The notes below the pieces were generated by a model. That model was given only the letters and a program-made list of their open reading frames with translations, ran no database searches and was not told the DNA's origin. Below, piece after piece: positions 1 through 7,379 of a stretch of DNA of 64,000 nt. The translations under genes were made by a program, and so were the position numbers. The stretch is from Candidatus Peribacteria bacterium (GTDB lineage Bacteria > Patescibacteriota > Gracilibacteria > UBA1369 > LOWO2-01-FULL-3), in contig CALRGV010000005.1 in the NCBI GenBank assembly GCA_943358175.1, positions 31,335 through 95,334 on the forward strand. The letters are read 5' to 3'. Numbering within the stretch: the stretch's first letter is position 1; the number at the start of each line of letters is the position of its first letter.

Positions 1-1
1 A

Positions 2-1318
2 GTAGCTACCGGAATTACCATGAGACCGAGCGATGCTTTTGCAGTCGATCCGGAAGCAGGAACTGATGTGCTGGAAGTGGAAATTTATCGGTCCGGTGGT
101 CCCGACTGGCGTTGGCTTTTCAATTGGCAACAGGCGACAACCGCTGATCACACTAACGGCCCACTGAAATCTCCTCCATTGAATCAGCCGGCCGCTCCGG
201 TCGGATATGGTATGGTACCTGATCCAAAGGGCGGCCCAAATCCGGTGCACTTTTTGCAAGCTTGGGGCGATCAAATGCAGGTGATACTTACCGATCAAGG
301 AACGACCAGTCACTCCGACGGTACTCAACGTGGTTTCAACGGTAGCGTCGATATGACTATTCCATCTATAGCAGCCATGCGCGCCTCAGCCTTTGGCAAG
401 GGTGCTCCACTCGCATTTATGAGCGGCAGCAACACTAATTTTACCGGGGGACTTGTTGCGGCTAATTCTGTGAATAGTCTGAATAATCTTGTGAGCCTTG
501 CTAATCCAAATCTCGTCGGTAAAAATGGGGGTAAGATTTTGGCGGACTCCATCGCTCAACATGTTGTTCAAAAGCGCGCGGAAAATGTTGGCAGTTATGC
601 CAATGGTCTCAGTCCTCGCGGGCGCAGAGTTTCGCCGGGCCTGCAAAGCATTGGAGCCAAACGTCAAACTGCTCAAAGCGCCGCGCAGGAAGTTCAAAAA
701 GTTCTCGCAACCTTAAACAGTATTCAGCAAAATCAAAACAATCCGCTCCTAACCTCCGCTTTACTTGGAGTTGAATTATTCAAACAGAAACAATTGGTGG
801 GGCTGACTTTACAGCATGGTGGATATGATACCCATGGTGAAGCAAATGGAGCTCAACAAATGGCCAGAAACCAAACTATGATTATGGCTATGCACGGATT
901 TCTCATGGCTTGTAAGCAGGCTGGAATTAAAGGCCGAATAGCTCTTCACGGGGACTTTGGCCGTCATGCGGCAGGTACGGGTGATCCTTCCGCTCATCAC
1001 CATATTGGATCGGTAGTTTTGATCGGAGAAGGAGTAAAGGGACCGAGAGTAATTGGGCAAGTGAATCCGGTGACTTCTCAACATACTGGAGAAAAAAATA
1101 CTTATGCCGATGCCATGGCCTATAGGAGATGGCTCAATGGTCTGGATAAGGTAAACTTTCCCGTAAATACCACTCTCACCGACGTGACTGGGACAGACGT
1201 CATCAATAATTTTCTCCAAAAACAAACCGGTCAATTAATACGCGATCCATCAAAACAGTTTCAGCGCGAACTGATGTTTGATCCGGTCAGAGATGCAATT
1301 AAAAAAATGTTAGGCTAA
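2..1318 (+). CDS. DUF1501 family protein, 5'-partial
   Basis: The reading frame is open back to the window edge (codons V-A-T-G-I-T precede the first ATG at 20), so the true start is probably outside. The product resembles DUF1501 proteins, a secreted sulfatase-like family of unknown substrate. The visible family feature is the HGGYDTHGE stretch near residue 270, followed by a conserved segment with LHGDFGRHAAG and HHHIGSVVLIGEGVKG. The next gene starts 6 bases after the stop and encodes a heme-motif protein. DUF1501 proteins in Planctomycetes and Myxococcota are often encoded beside a large cytochrome-like partner, which fits an operon here. Function is not known; the family call is fairly safe. 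Confidence 0.75.
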   Translation, partial: VATGITMRPSDAFAVDPEAGTDVLEVEIYRSGGPDWRWLFNWQQATTADHTNGPLKSPPLNQPAAPVGYGMVPDPKGGPNPVHFLQAWGDQMQVILTDQGTTSHSDGTQRGFNGSVDMTIPSIAAMRASAFGKGAPLAFMSGSNTNFTGGLVAANSVNSLNNLVSLANPNLVGKNGGKILADSIAQHVVQKRAENVGSYANGLSPRGRRVSPGLQSIGAKRQTAQSAAQEVQKVLATLNSIQQNQNNPLLTSALLGVELFKQKQLVGLTLQHGGYDTHGEANGAQQMARNQTMIMAMHGFLMACKQAGIKGRIALHGDFGRHAAGTGDPSAHHHIGSVVLIGEGVKGPRVIGQVNPVTSQHTGEKNTYADAMAYRRWLNGLDKVNFPVNTTLTDVTGTDVINNFLQKQTGQLIRDPSKQFQRELMFDPVRDAIKKMLG

Positions 1319-1323
1319 AAACT

Positions 1324-3870
1324 ATGAATATTGAAAACCAACAACCGGATTCCCGCAACGAACAGGTAACGACTCAACCCTCGTTTTTCGATAAAGCTGT
1401 AACCACTTTGCGCCAAAGCGTTTCCGGGCGAGCTTTGTACTATGTTCTAGCTGCTCTGCAAGTACAAGCAGCCGCCTGTAATAACGACAACACGGAAACA
1501 AAACCGGCTGATACCTATACTCAAAGTTCTGATGTGATAATTGACGGTAAGGATTCTGCTGTTGCAACCGGGGAAGACCCCACCACCACTTCTGCCCCGT
1601 GTCCTCAAGACCAATTATATTATCAATTTAAGGAATTGGATGTCACTTTGGATCAATGTAAAAGTTGTCATCGTCCGGGAGGAGTGGGATATAAACCGGA
1701 AATTAATTCCGGCTGGCAATGGGACGCCAGTGGCAATCCGATTGCTTCAGGAAAATCTTTCGATAGCCTTTTTAAGAAAGCGGCCCGTTTTACGGAAATT
1801 AAGGAACCATATTGGGTAGCCTACGCCAAGGGTGTTACCAAAAACACGGACGGTAGCGGTAAAACTCACGGAGGAGGAGAGCAGTCCCTCGATAATGGGC
1901 AGGTTGCTCAAATGAGTGAGTTTACCAAATCAGTGCGCGCTTATGTGCAATCTCTGGGTAATGACCCTGATGCAAAGACCCTTCCGGATGCTCCAAAGGT
2001 AAATGTGGATTGCAAAAACACTCAATACTCGGAAGAAAAGTTATTCGAAGGAATGGAAATGCTGAGTTTGCCTGAAGTGTATGTGAAATTTTTACGTAAT
2101 GTGACCGGGGCAAAAATTCCAACTTCACCATTGAAAATCACCACCAAAGATCAATTGAGACAGATGATGATGTTGGCTACGGAGGATCTAGGTTTTTACG
2201 AATGGCTCAAAACAAATTATAATGATGAAACTTTGACTCAAGCCCTAGCAAAGGACGATAAGGCCATTAAGGCTTTGGGTACAAGCTATGGCATAGATTG
2301 GACTAAAAGAGACAATGCTGAATTGGCCGATGGTCCCGGAAATCTCTTGGTCTATATAGTCAAACATAATCGCTCAATCAAAGAACTTGGTACCGCTACA
2401 TATATTGTTGATCCCGGTATTAAACCGATTAATGGAGGTTTTGATGACTGGGTTGGTCGTCAAAAGGCTCAAAATATTACCACTGATACTGCTCCATTGG
2501 CAGGCGTTCCATCGGATAGAATTTGGTTAACAAGATGGCCTTCAACCGAGACCAATATCAATCGTAATAGATCTAGGCTTACTCATGAAGGATTTTATGA
2601 TATGGATATTTTGAAATTTGGTTCGCGCAATGTTCAACAAAACGATCCGAATGCGACATATCCCACTTTAACCGATAAAAACTGTATAACATGCCACCGC
2701 GGTACTCCACTGGATCTGGGTTCCAGAGCTTTTACCAAATTTGATTTGGTAACCGGAAAATATAACCCAAATGCAAAAGAGCCTGCGCCGATTTCCCTGC
2801 TCAATATGGGTCTTTACGGTCAGGAAATAAAGCATAATGCTCCGAATGCTTTGCAGCAGTTGATGTATTTGATGACTTTGGATCCGGATTTGTCTCCGAG
2901 TGATCCGGGCTATGATCCAGATCGCAGACGTCCGTTCGCCAAAGCTATGGCAAAGATGTCTTACAAATTCTTGATGCAAAGAGATCCTTCCGAGAAACCA
3001 AACGATGGAGAAATGGATTTCGAAGCCAAGATGAATCGTTACATGTCTGAAAATAAATTTTTGAATGAAATGGCTACTTTCCTTCACGACAATGGGTATA
3101 ATTTCCGTAAACTTGTAGCCGAAATGGCAATGAGTAAATGGTTTTCAGCCAGCGGCGAGATGACTACCGGTGATGAATTAACTTCTAAGAGAACAATTGA
3201 GTTGGCCAATGTCGGTCCGGTACTTGCCACGCCGGAACAATTGGCAATGCGTCTCAAAGGATTACTTGGTCCGGATGTGGAAAAGTTTGGTTTAACTCAG
3301 CTCATTAAGGGTGCAGCAAATGTAGAACTTGGTGGCATCGATTCCATTGGAGTAGTGACGAGACAGAAAGATCCGACTTCAATCTATGAGCTTCGAATCG
3401 ATGCGATAGCTTTGGATAATGTCGGAAAAATCGTGGTTGCAGATTTGGCAAAGAAACCGAATGAAAGGCATTTGTTCAAGGCTCTCAGCGATTGGGATAA
3501 TTTAAAGCTGGAATCTCCTGTCCAGCCCGGTACTAACGAAGTAAATAAGTCGGTTGAATTGAAATATAAACAGACAATGGCTGTGATATTGCTCCATAAA
3601 CACGGAAAATATTTTGATGTAAACAGTAAGGAAGTACAGGACCTATTTAATGAATGGGTTAAAATTTGGAATAAATATTTCGACACCAAGGACAACGATA
3701 ATATCGTTTCAACACATCAAGTTCCGGGAGTTGATCCGTCTGACAAATTCAGAATTATCCGAACTTGGGTTACTTTCATGGCTGAAATTATTCAGAGTAT
3801 CGAATTCACTACCAGCCAAAATGATGCTGAGGATCCGAGTGGAATTGAATCAGAAAAAATAGCTGCTTAA
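1324..3870 (+). CDS. Large cytochrome c-like protein with two CxxCH motifs
   Basis: 848 residues. A hydrophobic stretch at about residues 37-51 ends at Cys52, which suggests membrane anchoring or export, although the lipobox is not canonical. Heme-binding motifs CKSCH (112-116) and CITCH (454-458) are clear, and the first is followed by the RPGG seen in planctomycete/myxobacterial cytochrome domains. It lies 5 bases after the DUF1501 gene and is likely co-transcribed with it. Redox-active protein at the cell surface is the inference; no substrate can be named. Such a protein is unexpected in a small fermentative CPR-like genome, so origin and context deserve attention. No Shine-Dalgarno is visible before ATG 1324. 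Confidence 0.6.
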   Translation: MNIENQQPDSRNEQVTTQPSFFDKAVTTLRQSVSGRALYYVLAALQVQAAACNNDNTETKPADTYTQSSDVIIDGKDSAVATGEDPTTTSAPCPQDQLYYQFKELDVTLDQCKSCHRPGGVGYKPEINSGWQWDASGNPIASGKSFDSLFKKAARFTEIKEPYWVAYAKGVTKNTDGSGKTHGGGEQSLDNGQVAQMSEFTKSVRAYVQSLGNDPDAKTLPDAPKVNVDCKNTQYSEEKLFEGMEMLSLPEVYVKFLRNVTGAKIPTSPLKITTKDQLRQMMMLATEDLGFYEWLKTNYNDETLTQALAKDDKAIKALGTSYGIDWTKRDNAELADGPGNLLVYIVKHNRSIKELGTATYIVDPGIKPINGGFDDWVGRQKAQNITTDTAPLAGVPSDRIWLTRWPSTETNINRNRSRLTHEGFYDMDILKFGSRNVQQNDPNATYPTLTDKNCITCHRGTPLDLGSRAFTKFDLVTGKYNPNAKEPAPISLLNMGLYGQEIKHNAPNALQQLMYLMTLDPDLSPSDPGYDPDRRRPFAKAMAKMSYKFLMQRDPSEKPNDGEMDFEAKMNRYMSENKFLNEMATFLHDNGYNFRKLVAEMAMSKWFSASGEMTTGDELTSKRTIELANVGPVLATPEQLAMRLKGLLGPDVEKFGLTQLIKGAANVELGGIDSIGVVTRQKDPTSIYELRIDAIALDNVGKIVVADLAKKPNERHLFKALSDWDNLKLESPVQPGTNEVNKSVELKYKQTMAVILLHKHGKYFDVNSKEVQDLFNEWVKIWNKYFDTKDNDNIVSTHQVPGVDPSDKFRIIRTWVTFMAEIIQSIEFTTSQNDAEDPSGIESEKIAA

Positions 3871-3902
3871 TTTCCAGGCACGTCAAAAAACAGTGCAGCA
3901 TT

Positions 3903-3972
3903 GCGAGGACACGGTCCGAGCGCGCAGCAAGCGAAGAATGTGGCTTTGCCACTTCTGAGCGAAGCGAGCTTT
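3903..3972 (+). repeat. Hairpin element, family B, copy 1
   Basis: Begins with a 22-base sequence repeated exactly at 3981. The core is a GTGGC-TTT-GCCAC hairpin (3940-3952) followed by TCTGAGCGAAGCGAGCTTTA and an A-run. A related copy is at 49126-49200 with stem GTAGC/GCTAC, and copy 2 has CTGGC/GCCAG. The stem bases change in pairs between copies. Confidence 0.7.
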
Positions 3973-3980
3973 AAAAAAAA

Positions 3981-4060
3981 GCGAGGACACGGTCCGAGCG
4001 CGAAGGTGAAATGAGGATCTGGCTCTGCCAGTCCGAATGAAGCCGGAGCTTATAAAAAAG
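3981..4060 (+). repeat. Hairpin element, family B, copy 2
   Basis: Starts with the same 22 bases as the copy at 3903. Its core is CTGGC-TCT-GCCAG (4019-4031), followed by GAATGAAGCCGGAGCTTATA and an A-run. It is more diverged than copy 1 but keeps the order head, hairpin, AGCTT, A-run. Confidence 0.6.
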
Positions 4061-4234
4061 AGCCTCGCAAGGTATGTGACTTTTTTTCTTGTGCTTGTCA
4101 GCTTTGGTACCCAATATTAGCGGGTCCTGAGCTGAACGACTGAAAAAAGTTATTTGAATTTTTAGAATGTTGAAAGGAACAGACAGGGGACCGGTCGCGA
4201 GCTTAAGGCACGCGACCAGTCCTCGTCTCTTGGC

Positions 4235-4301
4235 AGAGTGCTGGCTATTGTGAGATGAGTCACCAGCACTCTACCGCGCAGCGCCCCTAGAAATGGGCGC
4301 T
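4235..4301 (-). terminator. Tandem stem-loops after the Cys-repeat gene
   Basis: Two inverted repeats lie just beyond the stop codon of the minus-strand gene: AGCGCCC/GGGCGCT (4280-4286, 4295-4301) and AGAGTGCTGG/CCAGCACTCT (4235-4244, 4263-4272). There is no convincing T-run, so a terminator role is plausible but unproven. Confidence 0.4.
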
Positions 4302-4306
4302 ACTTA

Positions 4307-6469
4307 TCACTTGGACGGCGGCCAAGCGATCATGAAGGCATCTCCTTGCGGCTTGGAGAAGCTCTTCGTTTTGAGACCCTGACCGGACGCCGGAAGGGGC
4401 CAGAAGACCTCGAACGCCCAAGATGCTGGCGCCGATGCGACCTTTTCGTCCGGCGTATTGCCGAGTGGGCCCTGCACCCACGCTTGCAGCGTGCCGCCAT
4501 AGATGGACGGCGTGCTCAGCGTTGCGGTGAAGGGAACTTCCTCGCAGTACACCTGATATCCCTTGCCGCCAGGAGGTGCCGGCAGGGACTGAACGACATT
4601 GGGCTTGTCAGCCGTGACAAATCCAACGGTGGCCTTGTCGTACTGCGCAGAAACGAACAGGACAAAAGCTTTCGACTTCGGTCCACACTCGCTGTCGTCG
4701 CAGTCGATTTTACCCTCTTTGTCGTCGTCGATGCCGTTTCCACAGATCTCCCCGATGCCGCATCCGGGGATTGCCACTGAGCCGCACTTGCCCGTGGTCT
4801 TGTCGCAGGAGTCCGTCGTACACAGATCTCCATCGTCGCACTTCGAGGCGGTCCCACCACAGGTACCGCTCGCGCAGACGTCACTCACCGTGCAGACGTT
4901 GCCGTCATCGCACGTCACGGCATTTGCCATGAACACGCAGCCCGTCGCCGGGGCGCACGTGTCGTCAGTGCAGAGCTTGCTGTCGTCGCACTTGACTTGA
5001 GCGTGAGTACAGGCCGGGAAGTTTCCCCCGTCGACCGTGCACGCATTGCTATCATCGCATGCCGCGCTAGAGCCCTTGCAGATACCAGCCGAGCAGGCAT
5101 CATTGACCGTTCCCGGGTTTTTGTCGTCGCACCCGGTTCCAGTCAGTCCGATTTTCTTGCAGCCGCTGGCCGGGTCGCATGCGTCTGTCGTGCACACGTT
5201 CCCGTCGTCGCAGCTGGGCGCGGGTCCGCCTGTGCAGATCCCGCCCGCTGAACACTGGTCATTGGTCGTGCACGAATCGCTATCGTTGCACGCCACGCCG
5301 GTCAGCGGCGTAAACACGCAGCCCGCTTTCGGGTCACACGTGTCGCTCGTGCAGGGATTGCTGTCGTTGCATGCGGGAGCGACCCCACCTGCGCAAACCC
5401 CGTTTGAGCACTTTTCTCCCACCGAGCAGGCGTCGCCGTCGTCGCACTGCGCGCTGTTGTTCACAGACACGCAGCCCTTCTTCGTATCGACGCACTTGTC
5501 GGTGGTGCACGCTTTGCCGTCGTCACAGTTGATCGCCACGTTGGTGCATTGCACCCCGTTTGCAGGATCTCCCGTATCGACGGTGCAGGCGTTCTTGTCG
5601 TCGCAGGAGGGCGCACCCCCTACGCAGACACCTGCCGCGCACTGATCTCCCACCGTATTGCCGTTGCCGTCGTCGCACGCCTGTCCCGTGAGGGGAGCGT
5701 GGAGGCAGCCTTGGGCCGGTGAGCAGCTGTCATTCGTGCAGACATTCTTGTCATCGCACGTAGGTGCAGTGCCGCCTTTGCAGCTACCGCCCTTGCACAT
5801 GTCGCTGCTCGTGCACTGGTCACCATCTTCGCACGCCGCCCCGTCGAATTTGGGCTTGTTGGCGCAGCCGGTCTTGGTGTCGCAGCTATCCATCGTGCAG
5901 TCATTCTTGTCGTCGCAGTTGACGTTGCCGTTCTTGCAACCTCCCATCTTGCCTTCGCAAGTATCGGTGGTACAGACGTTTTTGTCGTCGCAATCCAACG
6001 CCGCGCCAGGTACACAACCGCCACCCTTGCACATGTCGCCAGAGGTGCAGGAGTTGCCGTCGTCACAGGTGTTGTCGTTGTTGCCGTGGACGCATTTGCC
6101 GTCCTTGGGGTTGCAGTTGTCGGTGGTGCAGGGGTTGTTGTCGTTGCAGCCCCCACTGTCAATACCTTGAACGCACTGTCCGGCCTGGCAGGTCTCGAGC
6201 GACGTGCACTTGTTGCCGTCGTCGCAGGTGGTCGCGTCCGGGACGGGGGTGTTCACACACTTGCCCGAGACCGGATCGACCGAGTCGATGGTGCACAGAT
6301 TTTGGTCGTCGCAGCCGGTCTTGCCGTCTGCGCCGCCGTCGTTGTTGTGGCCGTCTGCACTGTCCGCCGCTACCAGCGTAGGGCCGTTCACAGGCTCATC
6401 GGCGCAACCTGCGCCGACGATGAGGATCACCGCACATGCGATGATCGATTTATTGCTCAGTTTGAGCAT
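4307..6469 (-). CDS. Secreted/lipoprotein with tandem CDDxNxCTxDxC repeats
   Basis: 720 residues. An N-terminal export signal (residues 1-23) ends in VGAGC, probably a lipoprotein site. The rest is about fifteen repeats of the form CDDxNxCTxDxCxxxxGC. Near residue 590 is a CGNGIDDDKEGKIDCDDSEC motif of the acidic CxNGxDDDxDGxxDC type, followed by an ordinary C-terminal domain of about 120 residues. Such cysteine repeats are typical of Myxococcota/Bradymonadales surface proteins. The gene is visibly G+C-rich with G/C third positions. A strong GGAGGA lies just before its ATG, whereas neighbours lack Shine-Dalgarno sites and are A+T-rich. Horizontal transfer, or an assembly join, is likely. Role inferred: cell-surface or adhesive protein. 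Confidence 0.8.
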   Translation of the reverse strand: MLKLSNKSIIACAVILIVGAGCADEPVNGPTLVAADSADGHNNDGGADGKTGCDDQNLCTIDSVDPVSGKCVNTPVPDATTCDDGNKCTSLETCQAGQCVQGIDSGGCNDNNPCTTDNCNPKDGKCVHGNNDNTCDDGNSCTSGDMCKGGGCVPGAALDCDDKNVCTTDTCEGKMGGCKNGNVNCDDKNDCTMDSCDTKTGCANKPKFDGAACEDGDQCTSSDMCKGGSCKGGTAPTCDDKNVCTNDSCSPAQGCLHAPLTGQACDDGNGNTVGDQCAAGVCVGGAPSCDDKNACTVDTGDPANGVQCTNVAINCDDGKACTTDKCVDTKKGCVSVNNSAQCDDGDACSVGEKCSNGVCAGGVAPACNDSNPCTSDTCDPKAGCVFTPLTGVACNDSDSCTTNDQCSAGGICTGGPAPSCDDGNVCTTDACDPASGCKKIGLTGTGCDDKNPGTVNDACSAGICKGSSAACDDSNACTVDGGNFPACTHAQVKCDDSKLCTDDTCAPATGCVFMANAVTCDDGNVCTVSDVCASGTCGGTASKCDDGDLCTTDSCDKTTGKCGSVAIPGCGIGEICGNGIDDDKEGKIDCDDSECGPKSKAFVLFVSAQYDKATVGFVTADKPNVVQSLPAPPGGKGYQVYCEEVPFTATLSTPSIYGGTLQAWVQGPLGNTPDEKVASAPASWAFEVFWPLPASGQGLKTKSFSKPQGDAFMIAWPPSK

Positions 6470-6708
6470 GGTGTCCTCCGGACATGAACCCCGCCATTTG
6501 GCTTAGCAGGGAATGGAATGGCCTCGCCACAGCGTTCAGAAGCACATGCCCCCGAAACTACGCTGTCGCTAGCCGGACGCCTCCAAGTAGAACACTTGAG
6601 TTCAGGGTTGAGCTCTTACCCTCAACCCAGGTGTACTACCCGGAAACTTACTGATCTGGTTTCTGCCTTGCATGACATCTACCAGGACCGTCGACATAAA
6701 GGTAATAT

Positions 6709-6830
6709 AAGAGTGTTTACTTAATGCCATATACTTCGTTGACAAGAAAATTTTGCTCCTCATGTACTTCACGTACACTGCGGTCAAAATTTTCTTGTCG
6801 CCTCGTATCTGACATCAATTAAACACTCTT
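6709..6830 (+). repeat. Long hairpin element, family C, copy 1
   Basis: Nested inverted repeats: outer arms AAGAGTGTTTA (6709-6719) and TAAACACTCTT (6820-6830); inner arms GACAAGAAAATTTTG (6741-6755) and its exact complement (6784-6798); innermost GTAC/GTAC around 6764-6775. A second copy lies in the opposite orientation at 48573-48669. Outside the loop the two copies differ mainly by changes that are paired between the arms. Confidence 0.8.
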
Positions 6831-7218
6831 TGACAAGCCTCGGAATCTTTAAAAAGTGCCCACTTTTAGAATTGATTCTGTAAACTTATACATTACCTTC
6901 ATGATCGACAGCCCTGATTGTGTCTACTCAAACAAATATGAAGCCTGAGCTTATAAAAAAAAATTCAAATATTTACCTTGCGAGTTGTTAAGGAACATCT
7001 AACCTGTACTACTCGGTCATTCCTCGACCCATCTTAAAGATTTTTATAAAGACAGGGAGAATTGACCTTGTCAGAGGTCCACGAACGATCGCATTAAGTG
7101 GGCGCCCAATGGACAGCATAGATTAGAGAATGACATTACGCACAAAGTGCTAATTTGTCAAGATGTAATACGCAAATTTTATCATTAAGTTACAAGAAAA
7201 ATACGCACCAATAGTGTA

Positions 7219-7292
7219 GCCCGCGAAGCGGGCGAGAGGGGGAGGCTCCAAATCCGGCTCCGCCGGTTTGGAGGGGGCGACGCGAGCCCCTA
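7219..7292 (+). repeat. G+C-rich hairpin element, family A, copy 1
   Basis: Contains GCCCGC-GAA-GCGGGC (7219-7233), then CTCCAAA, CCGGC-TCC-GCCGG and TTTGGAG as a long stem, closed by GGGG/CCCC. The 61-base core 7232-7292 aligns without gaps to 46081-46141, which lies inside a coding sequence. Differences in the stem (CTCCAAA/TTTGGAG against CTCAGCA/TGGTGAG) largely keep pairing. Confidence 0.8.
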
Positions 7293-7302
7293 AAAAGGAA
7301 AG

Positions 7303-7330
7303 AAAAAACCCGCCTTGCGGCGGGTTTTTT
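7303..7330 (-). terminator. Bidirectional rho-independent terminator
   Basis: AAAAAACCCGCC-TTGC-GGCGGGTTTTTT is a perfect 12-bp stem with a 4-base loop and T-runs on both strands. It lies about 50 bases past the stop of the S-layer gene. Confidence 0.9.
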
Positions 7331-7379
7331 CCCCTCATTCCTATGAAAAATGTCATTCGTACTAATATTGAATCTTAGA

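Larger units (their letters stand above)
3871..4306. other. Non-coding spacer rich in repeats and hairpins
   Basis: No credible gene. It holds two copies of a hairpin element headed by an identical 22-base direct repeat (3903-3924 and 3981-4002). Further on are an 11-bp inverted repeat with one mismatch (4189-4199 with 4211-4221) and two more stem-loops before the end of the minus-strand gene. Composition becomes G+C-rich from about 4180, which marks the edge of the foreign-looking block. Confidence 0.7.
6470..7379. other. 910-bp non-coding region with mobile hairpin elements
   Basis: No gene is supported. It contains an 8-bp perfect hairpin GGGTTGAG/CTCAACCC (6605-6612, 6621-6628), a long hairpin element (6709-6830), an AGCTTATA plus A-run sequence near 6950 resembling the tail of the 3981 element, a G+C-rich hairpin element (7219-7292) and a terminator (7303-7330). 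Open frames crossing these elements are by-products of the repeats. Confidence 0.7.

Noticed and set aside
5037..6170. Plus-strand proteins opposite the Cys-repeat gene
   Set aside because: Long repetitive open frames are a by-product of the G+C-rich tandem repeats on the real coding strand.
7150..7356. 68-residue protein on minus
   Set aside because: The frame exists only because it reads through the hairpin element and the terminator; the same peptide style appears opposite the DUF1385 copy.
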